Assembly: GCF_963678975.1 (NCBI RefSeq)
Contig: NC_089275.1
Location: 515,001 to 579,000 of the forward strand
DNA from: Dysidea avara
Lineage: Eukaryota > Porifera > Demospongiae > Dictyoceratida > Dysideidae
Length of the DNA: 64,000 nucleotides
Reading direction: 5' to 3'
The position numbers were made by a program, and so were the translations under genes. Positions 12,396-23,705 of the stretch are shown one piece after another (positions within the stretch are counted from its first letter, which is position 1; every line of letters begins with the position of its first letter). The notes under the pieces are model-generated. The model worked only from the letters and a program-made list of their open reading frames with translations. It was not told the DNA's origin and ran no database searches.

Positions 12396-13140
12396 GTTTT
12401 TATGTTTGCAACATCTCAAGTCTCCATGCCAGCTGCCAGTGGATTCATTCGCGTAAATAAACAATACAAGAATGAAACATTAAAACATATGCCACGCTCT
12501 TTACAATACAAGTACATATAAAATACAAGTAAACAATCTTGTCTTGTGCAGCTGGCATGGCGAACTTCCTTTGTGTTGGTGTCAGGCAATTCAATACGTG
12601 CTTAATCTTTTTTGCCTTCACCTGGCGTAGCTACTAGGCTCTGGCTGGCTTGGCTGTCTTCCTTTATCTGGTTCATCTGGCTTGCATACTCCTACAGCAT
12701 TGTGTAGCTATCTCCTGAAAGTTGTGTATGCATAACTATAGTGTGTCACCCATCACTGTGCCATTGCTACATCACTGATGAACCTTACTTAGCTCTAGTT
12801 GATGTTGATATACAGTGCTGTATATTGGCTAATAATTTTTATCTGGTGATGTTGCCTATAATGTATTGCTGCATACAATACTGCAATAATGTATAGTTCT
12901 CTCCTGTATGTTTTGTATACATATACTTTGTACACATCACTGTGCCATTTATACCACACCAATGATGCACTGGCACTTAGCTACTGGTGGCCTTTAGTTA
13001 CGATGCCACTATTGTGTTATATCTGTCACTACTGTGACATATTAAGATGATTTGGGGATCATGCCTTCACCACCTAATAGCCTCACTGGGGGGCTGTCAC
13101 ATTGGTGTATGTACTTGGTTGTATGTGATGCGGTCCTAGT
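12396..13140. other. Non-coding stretch, no gene seen
   Basis: Contains loose internal repetition: segments with GTATAGTTCTCTCCTG and CATCACTGTGCCAT recur around 12710-12770 and 12890-12950. No protein features. Confidence 0.4.
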
Positions 13141-13475
13141 AATAATAATAATAATAATAATAACTTACTGACTGACTGACTGACTAATTAACTAACTCAC
13201 TAACCCACTAACTAACTGACTGACTGACTGACTGACTGATTGACTGACTAACTAACTGACTGACTGACTAACTAACTAACTAACTAACTGACTGACTGAC
13301 TAACTCACTAACTAACTAACTAATTAACTAACTAACTAACTGACTAACTGACTGACTGACTGACTGACTGACTGACTGACTGACTAACTCACTGACTGAC
13401 TGACTGACTGACTGACTGACTGACTGACTGACTGACTGACTGACTGACTGACTGACTGACTGACTGACTAACTGA
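13139..13475. repeat. Simple repeat: AAT run then CTGA/CTAA tetranucleotide array
   Basis: A short AAT run (about 13140-13162) is followed by about 310 bp of tetranucleotides switching between CTGA and CTAA. It sits at the edge of a reversed family B repeat whose other copies carry short GGCA or CAGT runs at the same place, so the array is best read as an expansion of that internal microsatellite. Confidence 0.95.
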
Positions 13476-13479
13476 TGCC

Positions 13480-13790
13480 TTCAGTCAAGCATAATTTGAC
13501 AATGGATAAGGCCACAGGTTTGATTTTTTCACTGTTCGACATCGCTTCATCCCAAGACGTGCCTTTTCACCAACCACACTATGTATAACACATGTATCAT
13601 GGACTTACCTTTGTCCTTCTTTGTGTCCCATTTCTTTTCGTTGACAACGCAAGGTGTCAATTTGTGATAGCGCAATATGGCTTCTGTCATGCTTTTCACC
13701 CGCTTTTTCTGTAGCAACTGGATTCATTGCAGAGAAGTTTCTTGTACTGTTCTTCATTTGTAACAGTGTGTAATGAGCAGAGCATAGCTA
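13480..13790 (-). repeat. Dispersed repeat, family B, reversed copy
   Basis: The reverse complement matches 4966-5450: CACTGTTCGACATCGCTTC, GACGTGCCTTTT, GGACTTACCTTTGTCCTTC and CATTTCTTTTCGTTGACA are the inverted landmarks. The adjoining simple repeat occupies the position of the family's internal microsatellite. Confidence 0.6.
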
Positions 13791-14254
13791 CAAATGAAGC
13801 ACAATGGCCACCTCACTATTCAGTATGTAACTGATTATTGGGGCACGCGTTCAAATGCAAAATTATTTTATGGAATGCCTGGAGCCATTCTTTATTTTAA
13901 TGTGGATTCAATAGTCATAACTGTGTTGTTAAAAAAAGTAAACAAACAGGTAGGAACTTTTAGACTCTATTTAGGCTGTTTTGGATGGGTATTAAATCCA
14001 CCTGGTTTTCTAATATACTCCATGCCTTTAAGGCACAACATAACATATGCTCAAAATCTAGGTTTATCCAATCACTATGCATTTTTCATGTGCAGTGATG
14101 TAATGAGGGCACTTAATTTTGTCATGTGAACATGCGTAGTTGCCATGGTGTTCGTATTATTGCAAGAAAACCAGCCGCTTTTGCCGAGCCTACAGCAGAA
14201 ACAGCTGCGGATGAGATAAGTAATCTGAGTGTAATGTGAAATAGAGTCTAAAGC

Positions 14255-14391
14255 AGTTATACGGGCACAATGTGGAGTCTATGAACTTATAAACCCTCAA
14301 GCCCTTAGTAGCGCCCTCGCTTCGTTCATGCGCTACAGCCCGGGCCTTCGGGTTTATAAATTTCATAGACTCCACATTGTACCCATATAAC
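14255..14391. repeat. Hairpin-forming inverted repeat
   Basis: The arms contain AATGTGGAGTCTATGAA and its complement TTCATAGACTCCACATT, with TTATAAACCC/GGGTTTATAA inside, around a GC-richer loop with GCGCCCTCGCTTCG. No coding content. It is similar in style, though not in sequence, to the hairpins ending the duplicated block at 25.4 and 26.4 kb. Confidence 0.6.
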
Positions 14392-14399
14392 TATTATTA

Positions 14400-14610
14400 A
14401 GCTGGATTAGGGATCAAAAAACAAAAAACCAGGGAAACAAGGGAACAGTTGAAAGTTGTGAAAAGATATACTAGTGGACATCTAATCCTTAATTCAGTCA
14501 TGGTTATAGACTGAAGAGTAGGGATTAGATGTCCACTAGTATAACTTTTCACAACTTTCAACTGTTCCCTTGTTTCCCTGGTTTTTTGTTCTTTGATCAC
14601 TAATCCAGCT
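14400..14610. mobile_element. Foldback MITE, family A, copy 3
   Basis: The tips are AGCTGGATTAGGGATC and the complement of AGCTGGATTAGTGATC. Inside, GGGAAACAAGGGAACAGTTG and GAAAGTTGTGAAAAG are mirrored on the right arm. The centre carries CATGGTTATAGACTG. No transposase. Confidence 0.7.
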
Positions 14611-14951
14611 TAAAATTCCTAATTTTTCCTTCTACTTGTGAGTTTAAACAACACACACTACATCACACAAGACAGACATACCTTACTCTCCAACATTTTA
14701 ATAATCTCGTCAGTTTGATAAACTGATTGACTAAATGGTACAAAACTACACCAAACACATGTCATCACACAAATTCATCCAATCAGAACACTCCACCTGA
14801 TGATCTCCTCGGGGTCTTGTTCCCCCACTGGTGATAGGCTCCATTCAGACAGGTGACCACGGCAACTACTGAACATGTTACCTAGCAATAACACCATTGC
14901 TTTTGCTAAACACATCTAGGTACACACCCACCTTCCTCGTCAAATGCTCAC

Positions 14952-16301
14952 ATCAAACACTTCTGGGGCTTCATCAAGTAGTAGTTCTCTTGTTGTCGTG
15001 ACAATCTCAATACAATGAAAAACACATCACATCTCAACACTAAACCGGTGTCTATGACAACCAACAAACAATACCATATATAGTTAAACATGTCAATTCT
15101 AAAATTTCATAACCTGTGGCGGCCAATTCATATACAAATGAATAATGGAGGGCTTTAATACAGTATGTCATTGATATGTACTGTATAGTCTCTTGAGCAA
15201 AGGGGCTACCACAAAACAGAAATAAGTTTGCAGGAAGAGAATTCTACCATGAAGATGTACAAGAACACAAACACGATAGTATCATACTGAGTAGAGATGT
15301 AACTAAAGAAACAAGGGGTGTGACTTAACAAGCCATTCTGTTAAATTCTACTGATCAAAGGAGTTCTAAAATTACATGTATCATTAATACTAGCAGAGAC
15401 TACACTACAGTACAGTACAGTCCCTTGGGTAGAAGTGATATGGTACAATATTATATTAACACTGCACACCATTAGTTAGTTATAGCCTTTTCATCATCTT
15501 CAAAGCAATAAGCAGTAGCAAGTGAACTACACCTCCTATCCAACCAGTGATGTCAATTGTACAGGTGGACATGTGTATATGACCAGATTTTACAAAATCA
15601 CATGTCAGGCAAATCAACAAACACCACCAGTGCATAGATACAATACCAGTGTGATGGTTTTGACTATCAGCATTACTCAAACTACTTGAGGCTGGTTTTA
15701 ACAGACATCTTTTCTGTGTGGTGGTGCATGAGCTCAAATGGCGGTTCCTGGCCTTGTGAAACACATGGCTTTACAGGAATCAGTGGTATACTAGTGGATG
15801 ACATAATACAGTTGGCCAAATATGTTGTGTTACTTCATATCAGCCACCAAGAACCCATTACAACCCTGTAATCTCTTGTTTGGACTTCGATTGTGGTATT
15901 CCTCCATTTTGAAGCCAATCTCTTGCCTACTCCACAACCTCTTTGTGAGCACTCGTGATATTATTCTTATCTAACTGCTCACATTTTTTGGCAGGAAACT
16001 CTACAAGCAGCTAACAGGTACTGGAAGTGGTCTGAAGGGTAATAAAGTGATGCATCTCTTGCCTAAATTTCATACATGTTCTCAATAGCCTTGGCAAATT
16101 ATCTTTACAAAAAACCAACCTATATGTGATTTGGAATGAATGTTTTTATCCAGTTACCTTAATTTCCTCAACAACACCACACAACTCACCTTGTTCCTCA
16201 GCCAACACTACAGTGTTACTTCTAATAGTAGAGGAGGATTTCGGACTAACTATAGCAGCTTGGGAACACGCATGCGCGTTATCACCTAAACCAACCACCA
16301 T
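14952..16301 (-). pseudogene. Possible minus-strand gene, traces only, perhaps broken
   Basis: Three minus-strand segments look exon-like but do not make a full model. Segment 16158-16301 starts with ATG (MVVGLGDNAHACSQA...), is open for 48 codons and ends at a GTAACT donor in phase 0. Segment ending at 15998, after an AG, reads FPAKKCEQLDKNNITSAHKE and then meets an in-frame TAG at 15927-15929, beyond which the same frame stays open (ARDWLQNGGIPQSK). Segment 14952-15005 reads IVTTTRELLLDEAPEVFD between AG and GTGAGC. A further open piece ends at a GTATGT donor near 14691. I recognise no family. The TAG may mark a pseudogene, an allele, or a wrong splice guess. Confidence 0.3.
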
Positions 16302-17264
16302 AAAATTTGTCACGTGAGACACAATACTCACCAAAACCAGCTGATGGATAAATCGGATGAACACTAGCTACATCAGGTTGTGTACTAGTCCTGTAGTTTG
16401 TACATGAACAATACATCTACACTGTTCTACATGATGCGCACCATTTAAGACATCCTTACTTTGGAAACACCCTTGTACAGGCTCTGCCTTTTGGTGTCAC
16501 CCTGTCTTTTGACAAATCAGATAAATAATAATTTGCTGTCAAGCATTTAGGGTTAGTCAAAGTGTTAGCTCTCACGCCAGAGAACGAATTTACTGGCTCA
16601 AGTGATTGCTACAACTGTAATCCTCGCTGTAAACACATCCACCAACCACATTTTAGCGCATCACAACTTAAACGCGCACAATGCTTGCACCCCACTTCCG
16701 GGGCGTGGCTGACTTACACTGCGTGCACTTCATGATCATACGAACTTTTTTGAAAGCGAAAAAAGTTTACTGAAAAAAGTTTAATCATGCAAGCGAACTT
16801 TTTTCTACCGAGGAACTGTTTTATGGAACAACCTTAAGTCCACTGTTACTGGGGCTGCCACTTTGTCGTCATTTCGTAATTATTATCTTAATTCTTAATT
16901 CCTGTGTAATTTTGTCTATGTATCCTTAGTTGTGTATGTATGTTTGTTTTTTTTTTTTGTATATTATTAGTTATTGTATGTGTCTATTGTATGTTTGTTC
17001 AGGGCTCCACTGAAAATCAGTTTTACTGAGTGGACTCCCTGCTTAAAAATTACAATTACAATTACATTATTAAACTACACACGCAACCATTAGTGATAAT
17101 AGACGAGTGATCAGTTTGATTGTCATTTCATTGGGAGGGAACACATCGAGAGGCGGGCCAGTCCCGCAAGTCTGGCCACGGGCCACGCGAGACTAGTGAG
17201 TAGTAATAAATCGACACGCGCTTGAGAAGTTGTGAAGGAAGGATTTACTATACAGGTGTCCATT
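16302..17264. other. Intergenic stretch upstream of the NLR gene
   Basis: No gene seen. Around 16742-16804 there is a GAACTTTTTT/AAAAAAGTTTA inverted and repeated patch. At 17162-17197 a GGCCACGGGCCACGCGAGAC stretch resembles the tip of the palindrome at 7561-8150. The last 100 bp before the NLR start codon should hold its promoter and 5' leader, but no TATA box or initiator can be assigned with confidence. Confidence 0.4.
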
Positions 17265-20200
17265 ATGGGGAACAGTTCTAGTAAGAAATCTGATGGGGTC
17301 ACTTTACCTCAATCTTCCAACAACCAGAATAGTCCAGTACAACAGACGCCATCAGGTTAGTGGAGTGACTTGTTATACACTACCCACCAATATCATTACA
17401 GGTGAACTAGTAGAGGGAGAAATGTCAACTAGTAAGGTGTTCCAACACTTCTACCCTCAACTAGTAGAGATGTTACCAATGAATGATGTCACTTTCTTAT
17501 CAAAATTGTTCTCAGTCAACCTTCTTCCTGGTAATGTCAAAGATCAAGTGAAGTCAATGATCACACAAGCAGACAAGGCGACACACCTCCTGGATCACAT
17601 GATCAAGCCATCAGTGATGACTGGTATTGGTAGAAGTTTTGATGATCTTATTAAAGTGATGGAGGATAGTGAGTATGATGGTGTGAAGGAGTTGGCAGGA
17701 ATGATTAGATGTAGACTGAGGGAGGGAACAGTGAATAGTGAGACTGGTTAGTTGATGTGGTGGTCTTGTAGTTGTGTGTGTGAAGTTGTGACCTTTAGGT
17801 ATTCATACAACTACTAACAAGTGTCCTACTATGAAGTATAGTACAACAAGTATTAGCAGGTTAGAGAAAAGGTGACAAGAGCAGATAAGAACTTGGAAGA
17901 GATAACAAGACTAACATTACAAGGACAAGTTGATGAAATATTGTTGAAGAAGGAGCAACTTGGTGAGCTGAGGGACATCTTCCACTACCAGAATAAACCT
18001 TGTCCTCGACTGATACTAATAATGGGAGGCCCAGGTGAGTATTACAAAGTATTAGTAGTAGTGATGTAATATGAGTTGTGTAGGTATAGGCAAGACGACC
18101 CTTGCCAATGAGATCTGTGTGAAGTGGGCTAAGAGGGATGGGTTTTTAGCTGAGGACTATGATATTGTGATCCTGATACTATTAAGGTCAGTCCAGCAAA
18201 GGTCAATTGAAGAAGTGATGATGGAGCATATTGGAGAGGAGACATACGAGCAAGTGAAGAAGTCAGCAGGTAGCAGATGTCTAGTGATCCTGGAGGGATT
18301 GGATGAGATGGCAGCCGGACGTCAAGACAGTGATCCATTTTTAGTACGTGTGGTAAAGAAGCCATGTACATTGTTGGAGGAAGCCACAATAGTGATCACA
18401 TCAAGACCACATGCTTGTGAGAAGATAGACGCAGACAGGAGAGTAGAAGTGATAGGATTTGGTGAAAAGGAAATCCAAACATTTGTAGAGGAGAAATTGT
18501 CTAATGATTTGAAATGTGTTGAGGAGTTTTCACAGCAGTTGAAGGAGTATCCTCATTTAGAGAGTTTGTCATATGTGCCTATGAATTTAGTGATGATAGT
18601 TGATATATTTGAGTGTAGTGAGAAGAAGCTTCCATCCACCATTACACAACTGTACCGACTGTTCATTGTGATGACACTAGAGAGACAAGTTAGGAAGGAG
18701 AATGAGAGGAAGCAAGAGTGTTCAACTGTAGCAGTAGCAGCTAATAGTGTTGAGGAGAAATTGTGTAAAGTGTTAACAGGTGTTCCCAAAGAAGCAGTGA
18801 GGACATTATTGTTGTTGTGTAGGTTAGCTTATTGTGGCTTCTTTGACTGGTACTCTGATAGGGAAGAACATCTAACGAATATAGATTACACAGTGAAGTG
18901 GAAGGATCCAAAGATCATCTTTACTGTGGCAGACCTGAAGGAGTGTGGTATAGAGGTGACAGCTGAGTGGGACGGGTATGGTCTTTTGAAAGCTACACAC
19001 ACTCACCAGTTACCCACAGACACTATCACATATAATTTTTCCCACTTAACCATCCAGGAGTTTTTGTGTGCTGTTTATATTTCAACATTATCACAAGAAG
19101 AACAGCAACGTCTACTGAGTGAACACTTTAGGAACTATCGAAATGTTTTTATATTTTTGTGTGGAGTAACGGGATTAGTGTCCAGTGAAATGTTCCAGTT
19201 TGTGTTCTCCAAGTTATCAGGATATTATGATGATAGTGTAACAGCAGTGAAGTGTTTGTATGAGAGTCAACAGACTAGTCCACCTCAACCAGTTACACCC
19301 ATCAGATTGGGGATGAATGACAGTTTACTACCTTACGATACTGTGTGTATCTCCCATGTGATGTCATGTTATCCAGTTTATGAGTTGAAATTGTTAGGGT
19401 GTCTTATTGGAGACAAAGGAGCTGAATTGTTAGTAAAGCATTACCCCAACAAGAATACTACTGGTCAACTACTGGAAGTGTTAGACCTCATGTACAATGA
19501 TCTCACTATTGATGGGCTGGTACACATAATGAAGATTGTGAAGACAAGTAAGCCCCACTATTAGCTGTTGATACACTGAGTGACCATTGTGTGTTAGTGA
19601 ATTGACCACACCTCACTGAGCTGTATGTGTTTGTGATGTCTACTGTTATCATTACAGGTAGTGCCTCATTAAGAGTGTTAGATGTTAGTATAAGTAATGA
19701 TATCAGTGATGATGGGATGTCATTAATATCAAGTGAACTCCAGTACAATAACATCCTGACTGAGCTGAGGGTAGAAGTGTGTGAACCATCAGTGAAAGGT
19801 GTAGACTTGTAGTGTTGTGGTTAATTTATATGGTTTCCTATCATAATTGATTATTACTGTTATGATCACTACAGATTCCATTTGTATCAGTGAAGTGTTT
19901 ATGGGGAAGTGTTCACTACAAGTCCTTAACATGTCATTGAATAAAATTGGTGATGAAGGCATCACTGCCATTGCTGGAACACTTAGTAACAGTCAGATTA
20001 GTAAACTGTATGTTAGGGGGTGTGGCATTACTCTTACTGGAGCAAGATCACTTGCAGTAGGATTACTAGTCAACAACAGTGTTAGGAGATTAAATGTGTC
20101 AGATAATCCCATCACTGTGGAGGGAGCTCGTCTGATACTACAGTCAGCTGTGGACAATGGAGTCTGTCAAGAAGTGTATAGTGACTACCATGATGATGAT

Positions 20201-20407
20201 GAAGTGAAGAAGATGATGATCATACTGAAACAGAGACGAGAGGTAGGAGAGGATAATAATTTTAATGTCATGTTAACATCATTGTTGTCATGGTTACAGG
20301 AGTTACAACAACAGAACACACAACAGCACAATACTAATAGTGAAGATGATGATCATCTTGTAAGACAAGATGATACCACAGGTAGGAGGTTGTGTTGTGT
20401 GATGTAA
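17265..20407 (+). CDS. NLR-type receptor: CARD-like, NACHT, LRR
   Basis: An innate-immunity NLR family protein, modelled at 910 aa. Exons: 17265-17355, 17402-17730, 17860-18034, 18084-19547, 19658-19798, 19875-20407. The start MGNSSSKK fits an N-myristoylation signal. Residues about 45-140 form a CARD-like helical domain (ADKATHLLDHMI...FDDLIKVMED). The NACHT domain follows: P-loop GGPGIGKTT, interrupted by an intron after the codon for Pro; Walker B LVILEGLDEM, with Glu where Asp is usual; sensor TIVITSRPHA; and the winged-helix-end motif FSHLTIQEFLCAVY. Exons 5-6 encode leucine-rich repeats (SLQVLNMSLNKIGDEGITAI). The second intron's ends are uncertain: a donor at 17731 keeps frame with the CAG acceptor at 17859. 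The last exon read through ends in CCVM; splicing at 20381 to short downstream exons (GQNVQVNSGVSR...) is an alternative. Confidence 0.88.
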
Positions 20408-20868
20408 TAATGTGTTACCATGACAACAGGTCAGAATGTGCAAGTGAATAGTGGAGTATCCAGGTATGGGTGCGTGTCACTGTTGTCATGGTGATTACTG
20501 TTGTCATGGTAATAGGACACATCACAAGTAGTGCAGCATCATGTAAATTGACCACACCCATCCAGATCATGTGAGCTACAATTACTATAATATTACCATG
20601 TTCTAATTACCTGTAGGAAGATATCATCACATTATGACACTAGTTATTGTAATATAATTAGCTGCTATGTAATTATCATGTTTATAATCATGAGGTGATG
20701 TTGTCATGATCACATGAGCTAGTTTAACTTTAGCTATTGTGTCATGTGACTTGGGTAGTGGAAATGGGGGAGGGGCAATGTAATGATAGACCAAGATGTT
20801 CTGATGGGCATGAGTCAAATTAATATGTTCAAAATTTTGTCCAAAATGGTTTCCAAAAGTTTCACCTA
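20408..20868. other. 3' flank of the NLR gene
   Basis: Holds possible alternative terminal exons of the NLR: an AG before 20431 opens GQNVQVNSGV, followed by a GTATGG donor and a further AG before an in-frame TAG near 20530. It also holds three copies of a TTGTCATGGT/ACCATGACAA motif (about 20413, 20483, 20503), with a fourth in the last exon at about 20284. Nothing else recognised. Confidence 0.4.
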
Positions 20869-21050
20869 CAGTGGAACTTCAGTTATCCGGATACTCAGTT
20901 AACAAATGACTCCTCTATTAGAATAGTGACTGTTCTATTAGGGTAACATTGATATTATTTTCTAAGGTCATTTATACACAGTTTCAGAGATAAGGACTTT
21001 TCACACTTATGGTCCACCCCTGGTCCCAAGGGATTCAGTTTCACTCTATT
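20869..21050. mobile_element. Degenerate pogo-like MITE
   Basis: It begins CAGTGGAACTTCAGTTATCC after a TA and shares TTTATACACAGTTTCAGAGA and CACCCCTGGTCCCAAGG with the better copy at 47913-48112. The right tip is eroded (ATTCAGTTTCACTCTA). Confidence 0.6.
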
Positions 21051-23208
21051 ATGCTCTTCAGTGTTCCCTTTTATGCTTGTAATATGCTCCTAGGGTAGGA
21101 AATTATCTTGGAACACTTTTAATCAGTGAATGCTCTATTAGAGTATTTCACTACAAATTAGAGAACATTGATCTAAGGAGCTACTATATGTTCTATTGCT
21201 GACTGCTCTATTAGGGAATATTAATTTATTTTCATGGAATTAAACTCCATAGTTGAAATATCCACCCAATATGCTAGCATTTTGCTGACATGTTTGAAAC
21301 AGGCCTACCAGTCATAATAGAACAGTCACACTTGTGTATTTCAAACCTACATGTCTTTGCAGCTCAATACTTCTGATGATATCATCAACCATCTCTTCAT
21401 TGAAGTCTCATACATTCTGCAGCAGCCACACCCCTTCATAATGCCTCAGACAGTCCAGTAAGATCAAGGCTCACATGAGCACACCCACACTCACTTTTTG
21501 TTATAATTGACAAACTACTACAAATACTAGTCCTCCAGTAACAACAATTACTCATCCAGTAGTACAACTATCACTATTCCTCTAGTCTAGTAATAACAGA
21601 GGATAGTGTAGTAGTCATAGCAACTATGACAGACAGTGAGGGAATTCCCCAGCTGACTAGAGCAACTACTACCAACACAGACCAACTCTACTCAGACTAC
21701 AACATCAATATTATACAAACGTCTCATATTTAGTATACAAATTCATTTGAAGATTGCAAATTTACAAATTAGATATTTTATTATGATTGGTCAGTAGTGT
21801 TGTCATATCACTACCTTTACGACGACAATGTTCTGATAATCGTCGGCAACGTTCTCATTCTCTGCTCACCTGCTCCTGTTCAGCCTGTTAGGGGAGGGGC
21901 TATGAGGTCATGTGATACACTAGCCACACCCACCTCAATCTGTTTGACATGTCGTGCCCTCTTGTGATTCACTACCCTCATTGGGAAGGAATGGGATTCT
22001 CAGAATGCAATCTGTTATGGAATATAGAATAGAGTATGGGAATGTAGTACTCTACTGACACTGGCTAATAGTGGTCACCACAATTAAGAATTAATTAGTA
22101 ATAACAATTTGATTACTGGATGAGTAAAATACTTTAAATTTGGATGGTTTTTAACAGCAGAAATTTGGCAGACACTACTTGTGGGAATTATGCACAAAAT
22201 TTTCATCGTTATTCTATTCCAAATTTCTCTTATATTCCTAAAATATACTCATTATTCTCAAAATTACTTAACTTTTTCTTCAGTCTTGTAAGTAGATTTC
22301 ACAGCAAGACTTACAGTAATATCTGCTAAATCTAGCTGTATCAATTTGTCAGAAGAGCTACTTTTGCTAGCAAGATACTTTGTGAGTAGTATAATGAATA
22401 ATGACCTATTCTACATCAATTGTTCTATTAGAGTAAGTGACTGCTCTATTAGAGTATCTTGATCTTGATTTATTTTACACCAATTATACTCTAAAACTGC
22501 ACCAAAATATTGGAATAATGCTCAATTCTTTTACACCATCATTATTCCCAAAAGAATTCAAACATAATTCCTGTACACCATTTAATTTTAGGGGAAAACC
22601 CTATTAAATATTGACATAGTGTATAATTAACTTTTGCTAATAATTCCAAGGAAGTGTTCACATATTCCTAAGAAATTGTATCCCTCATAATATACAGGGA
22701 AGAAACCTGAGTGGTATAGGAATGTGGTATGGAGTACCAACCTGTGACAATCTCTGAGGATCATAGGCTAACTTGCCTACCTGCGGACTTGATTAAATAT
22801 GGCTGAGGTGTTATCTAGTTTGAGTAGCTGTTCCTTGTTATTCTTGAAGAGGACAATGGAGTATCTGAACAACACTTTGCTGCCTTCGTATAGGAATGCA
22901 TCCCATATTTGTAACATGGTCTGTAAGTATTGGAATGGAACTTGTAGTATTGGGAATGTAGCTTACCTCAGTTGGTACAGTATCAACATAGACTATTAGA
23001 AACCAGTTAAACGTGACTGGTGAGAAATCAACTCTGTAGTCATGACAACAGTAATGATGTAATCACTAATACCACACCCCCTCACTTGTGATGGTCCAAA
23101 TGAGCAGTCAATTTTGGTAACTTCTCAATCATCAAATCCTTTAACACTCTCTGGATGAGGTAATATGATGTCATTAACAATAGTGAACAAGTTAGTGTTA
23201 GGACAGTA
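21051..23208. other. Non-coding stretch with MITE debris
   Basis: No gene seen. Phrases such as TGACTGCTCTATTAG recur (for example 22440, and also 54180 and 56740) and appear to come from the interior of the pogo-like MITE. A GGAATTAAACTCCATAG...AATATCCACC patch at 21236-21270 recurs inverted at about 24258-24295. Short open frames at 22144-22329 and 22799-22999 show no domain. Confidence 0.4.
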
Positions 23209-23300
23209 AACCCTCAGTAATCTAATAAACCCTCAGTAATCTAATAAACACTCAGTAATCTAACAAACACTCAGTAATCTAACAGATACTCAGTAATCAA
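23209..23300. repeat. Short tandem array, 19-bp unit, about 5 copies
   Basis: Units read AAACCCTCAGTAATCTAAT with minor changes; the last is truncated. Confidence 0.85.
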
Positions 23301-23314
23301 GCACATTAGTATTT

Positions 23315-23430
23315 TGTTCAATGCCAAAGTAGGGACTTTCCCACCGAGCTATGTTGTAATACCATCATTCATCTCTTGTTTCACTACTTTTTGTTGCATA
23401 GATCCCTACTTCATTTTTGAATTTACAATT
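23315..23430. repeat. Half of a foldback element (family C)
   Basis: Shares CAATGCCAAAGTAGGGA, AATACCATCATTCATCTCTT and GATCCCTACTTCATTTT with the complete inverted-repeat copy at 56561-56720. Only one arm is clear here. Confidence 0.55.
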
Positions 23431-23459
23431 TTAAAAAAAATACTAGTGCTTGTCTGAAG

Positions 23460-23705
23460 ACATCTGTCAGTTACTTAGTCAGTCAGTTACGTGTAATAAA
23501 TTTTTTTAAATAAAATTTGTAACAACTTGTTGAGAGCATTTTGGATCAATCTTTCTGAAGCCATGTTTGGGCTCAGTTTTACCTAACCAATATTGCCTGA
23601 TCATCGTCAGGGAAAAGTGAGGCTGATTTTAGGTGATGCTTGTCATGGGCCACGTCCACACCCACACAATTGTGATCCAGTACTATCGTACTGTATGACA
23701 CTGTA
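23460..23705 (+). repeat. Dispersed repeat, family B, diverged copy
   Basis: Carries the CAGTCAGTTA microsatellite remnant, GGGCTCAGTTTTACCTAACC, AATATTGCC, GGCTGATTTTAGGTGAT and a TACTATCGTACTGTATGACA end, in the same order as at 5480-5710. Confidence 0.5.

Noticed and set aside
13139-13475. Regular short repeats suggestive of a CRISPR-like array
   Set aside because: They are contiguous tetranucleotides without spacers, in a eukaryotic setting.
13794-14129. 111-codon plus-strand open frame
   Set aside because: No domain or family similarity, AT-driven composition, next to a reversed family B repeat, and no splice partner.
17731-17866. Alternative NLR junction using the donor at 17747
   Set aside because: It leaves one base that joins to TAG at the CAG acceptor; the GTGAAT donor at 17731 keeps the frame open, so it was preferred, though not proven.
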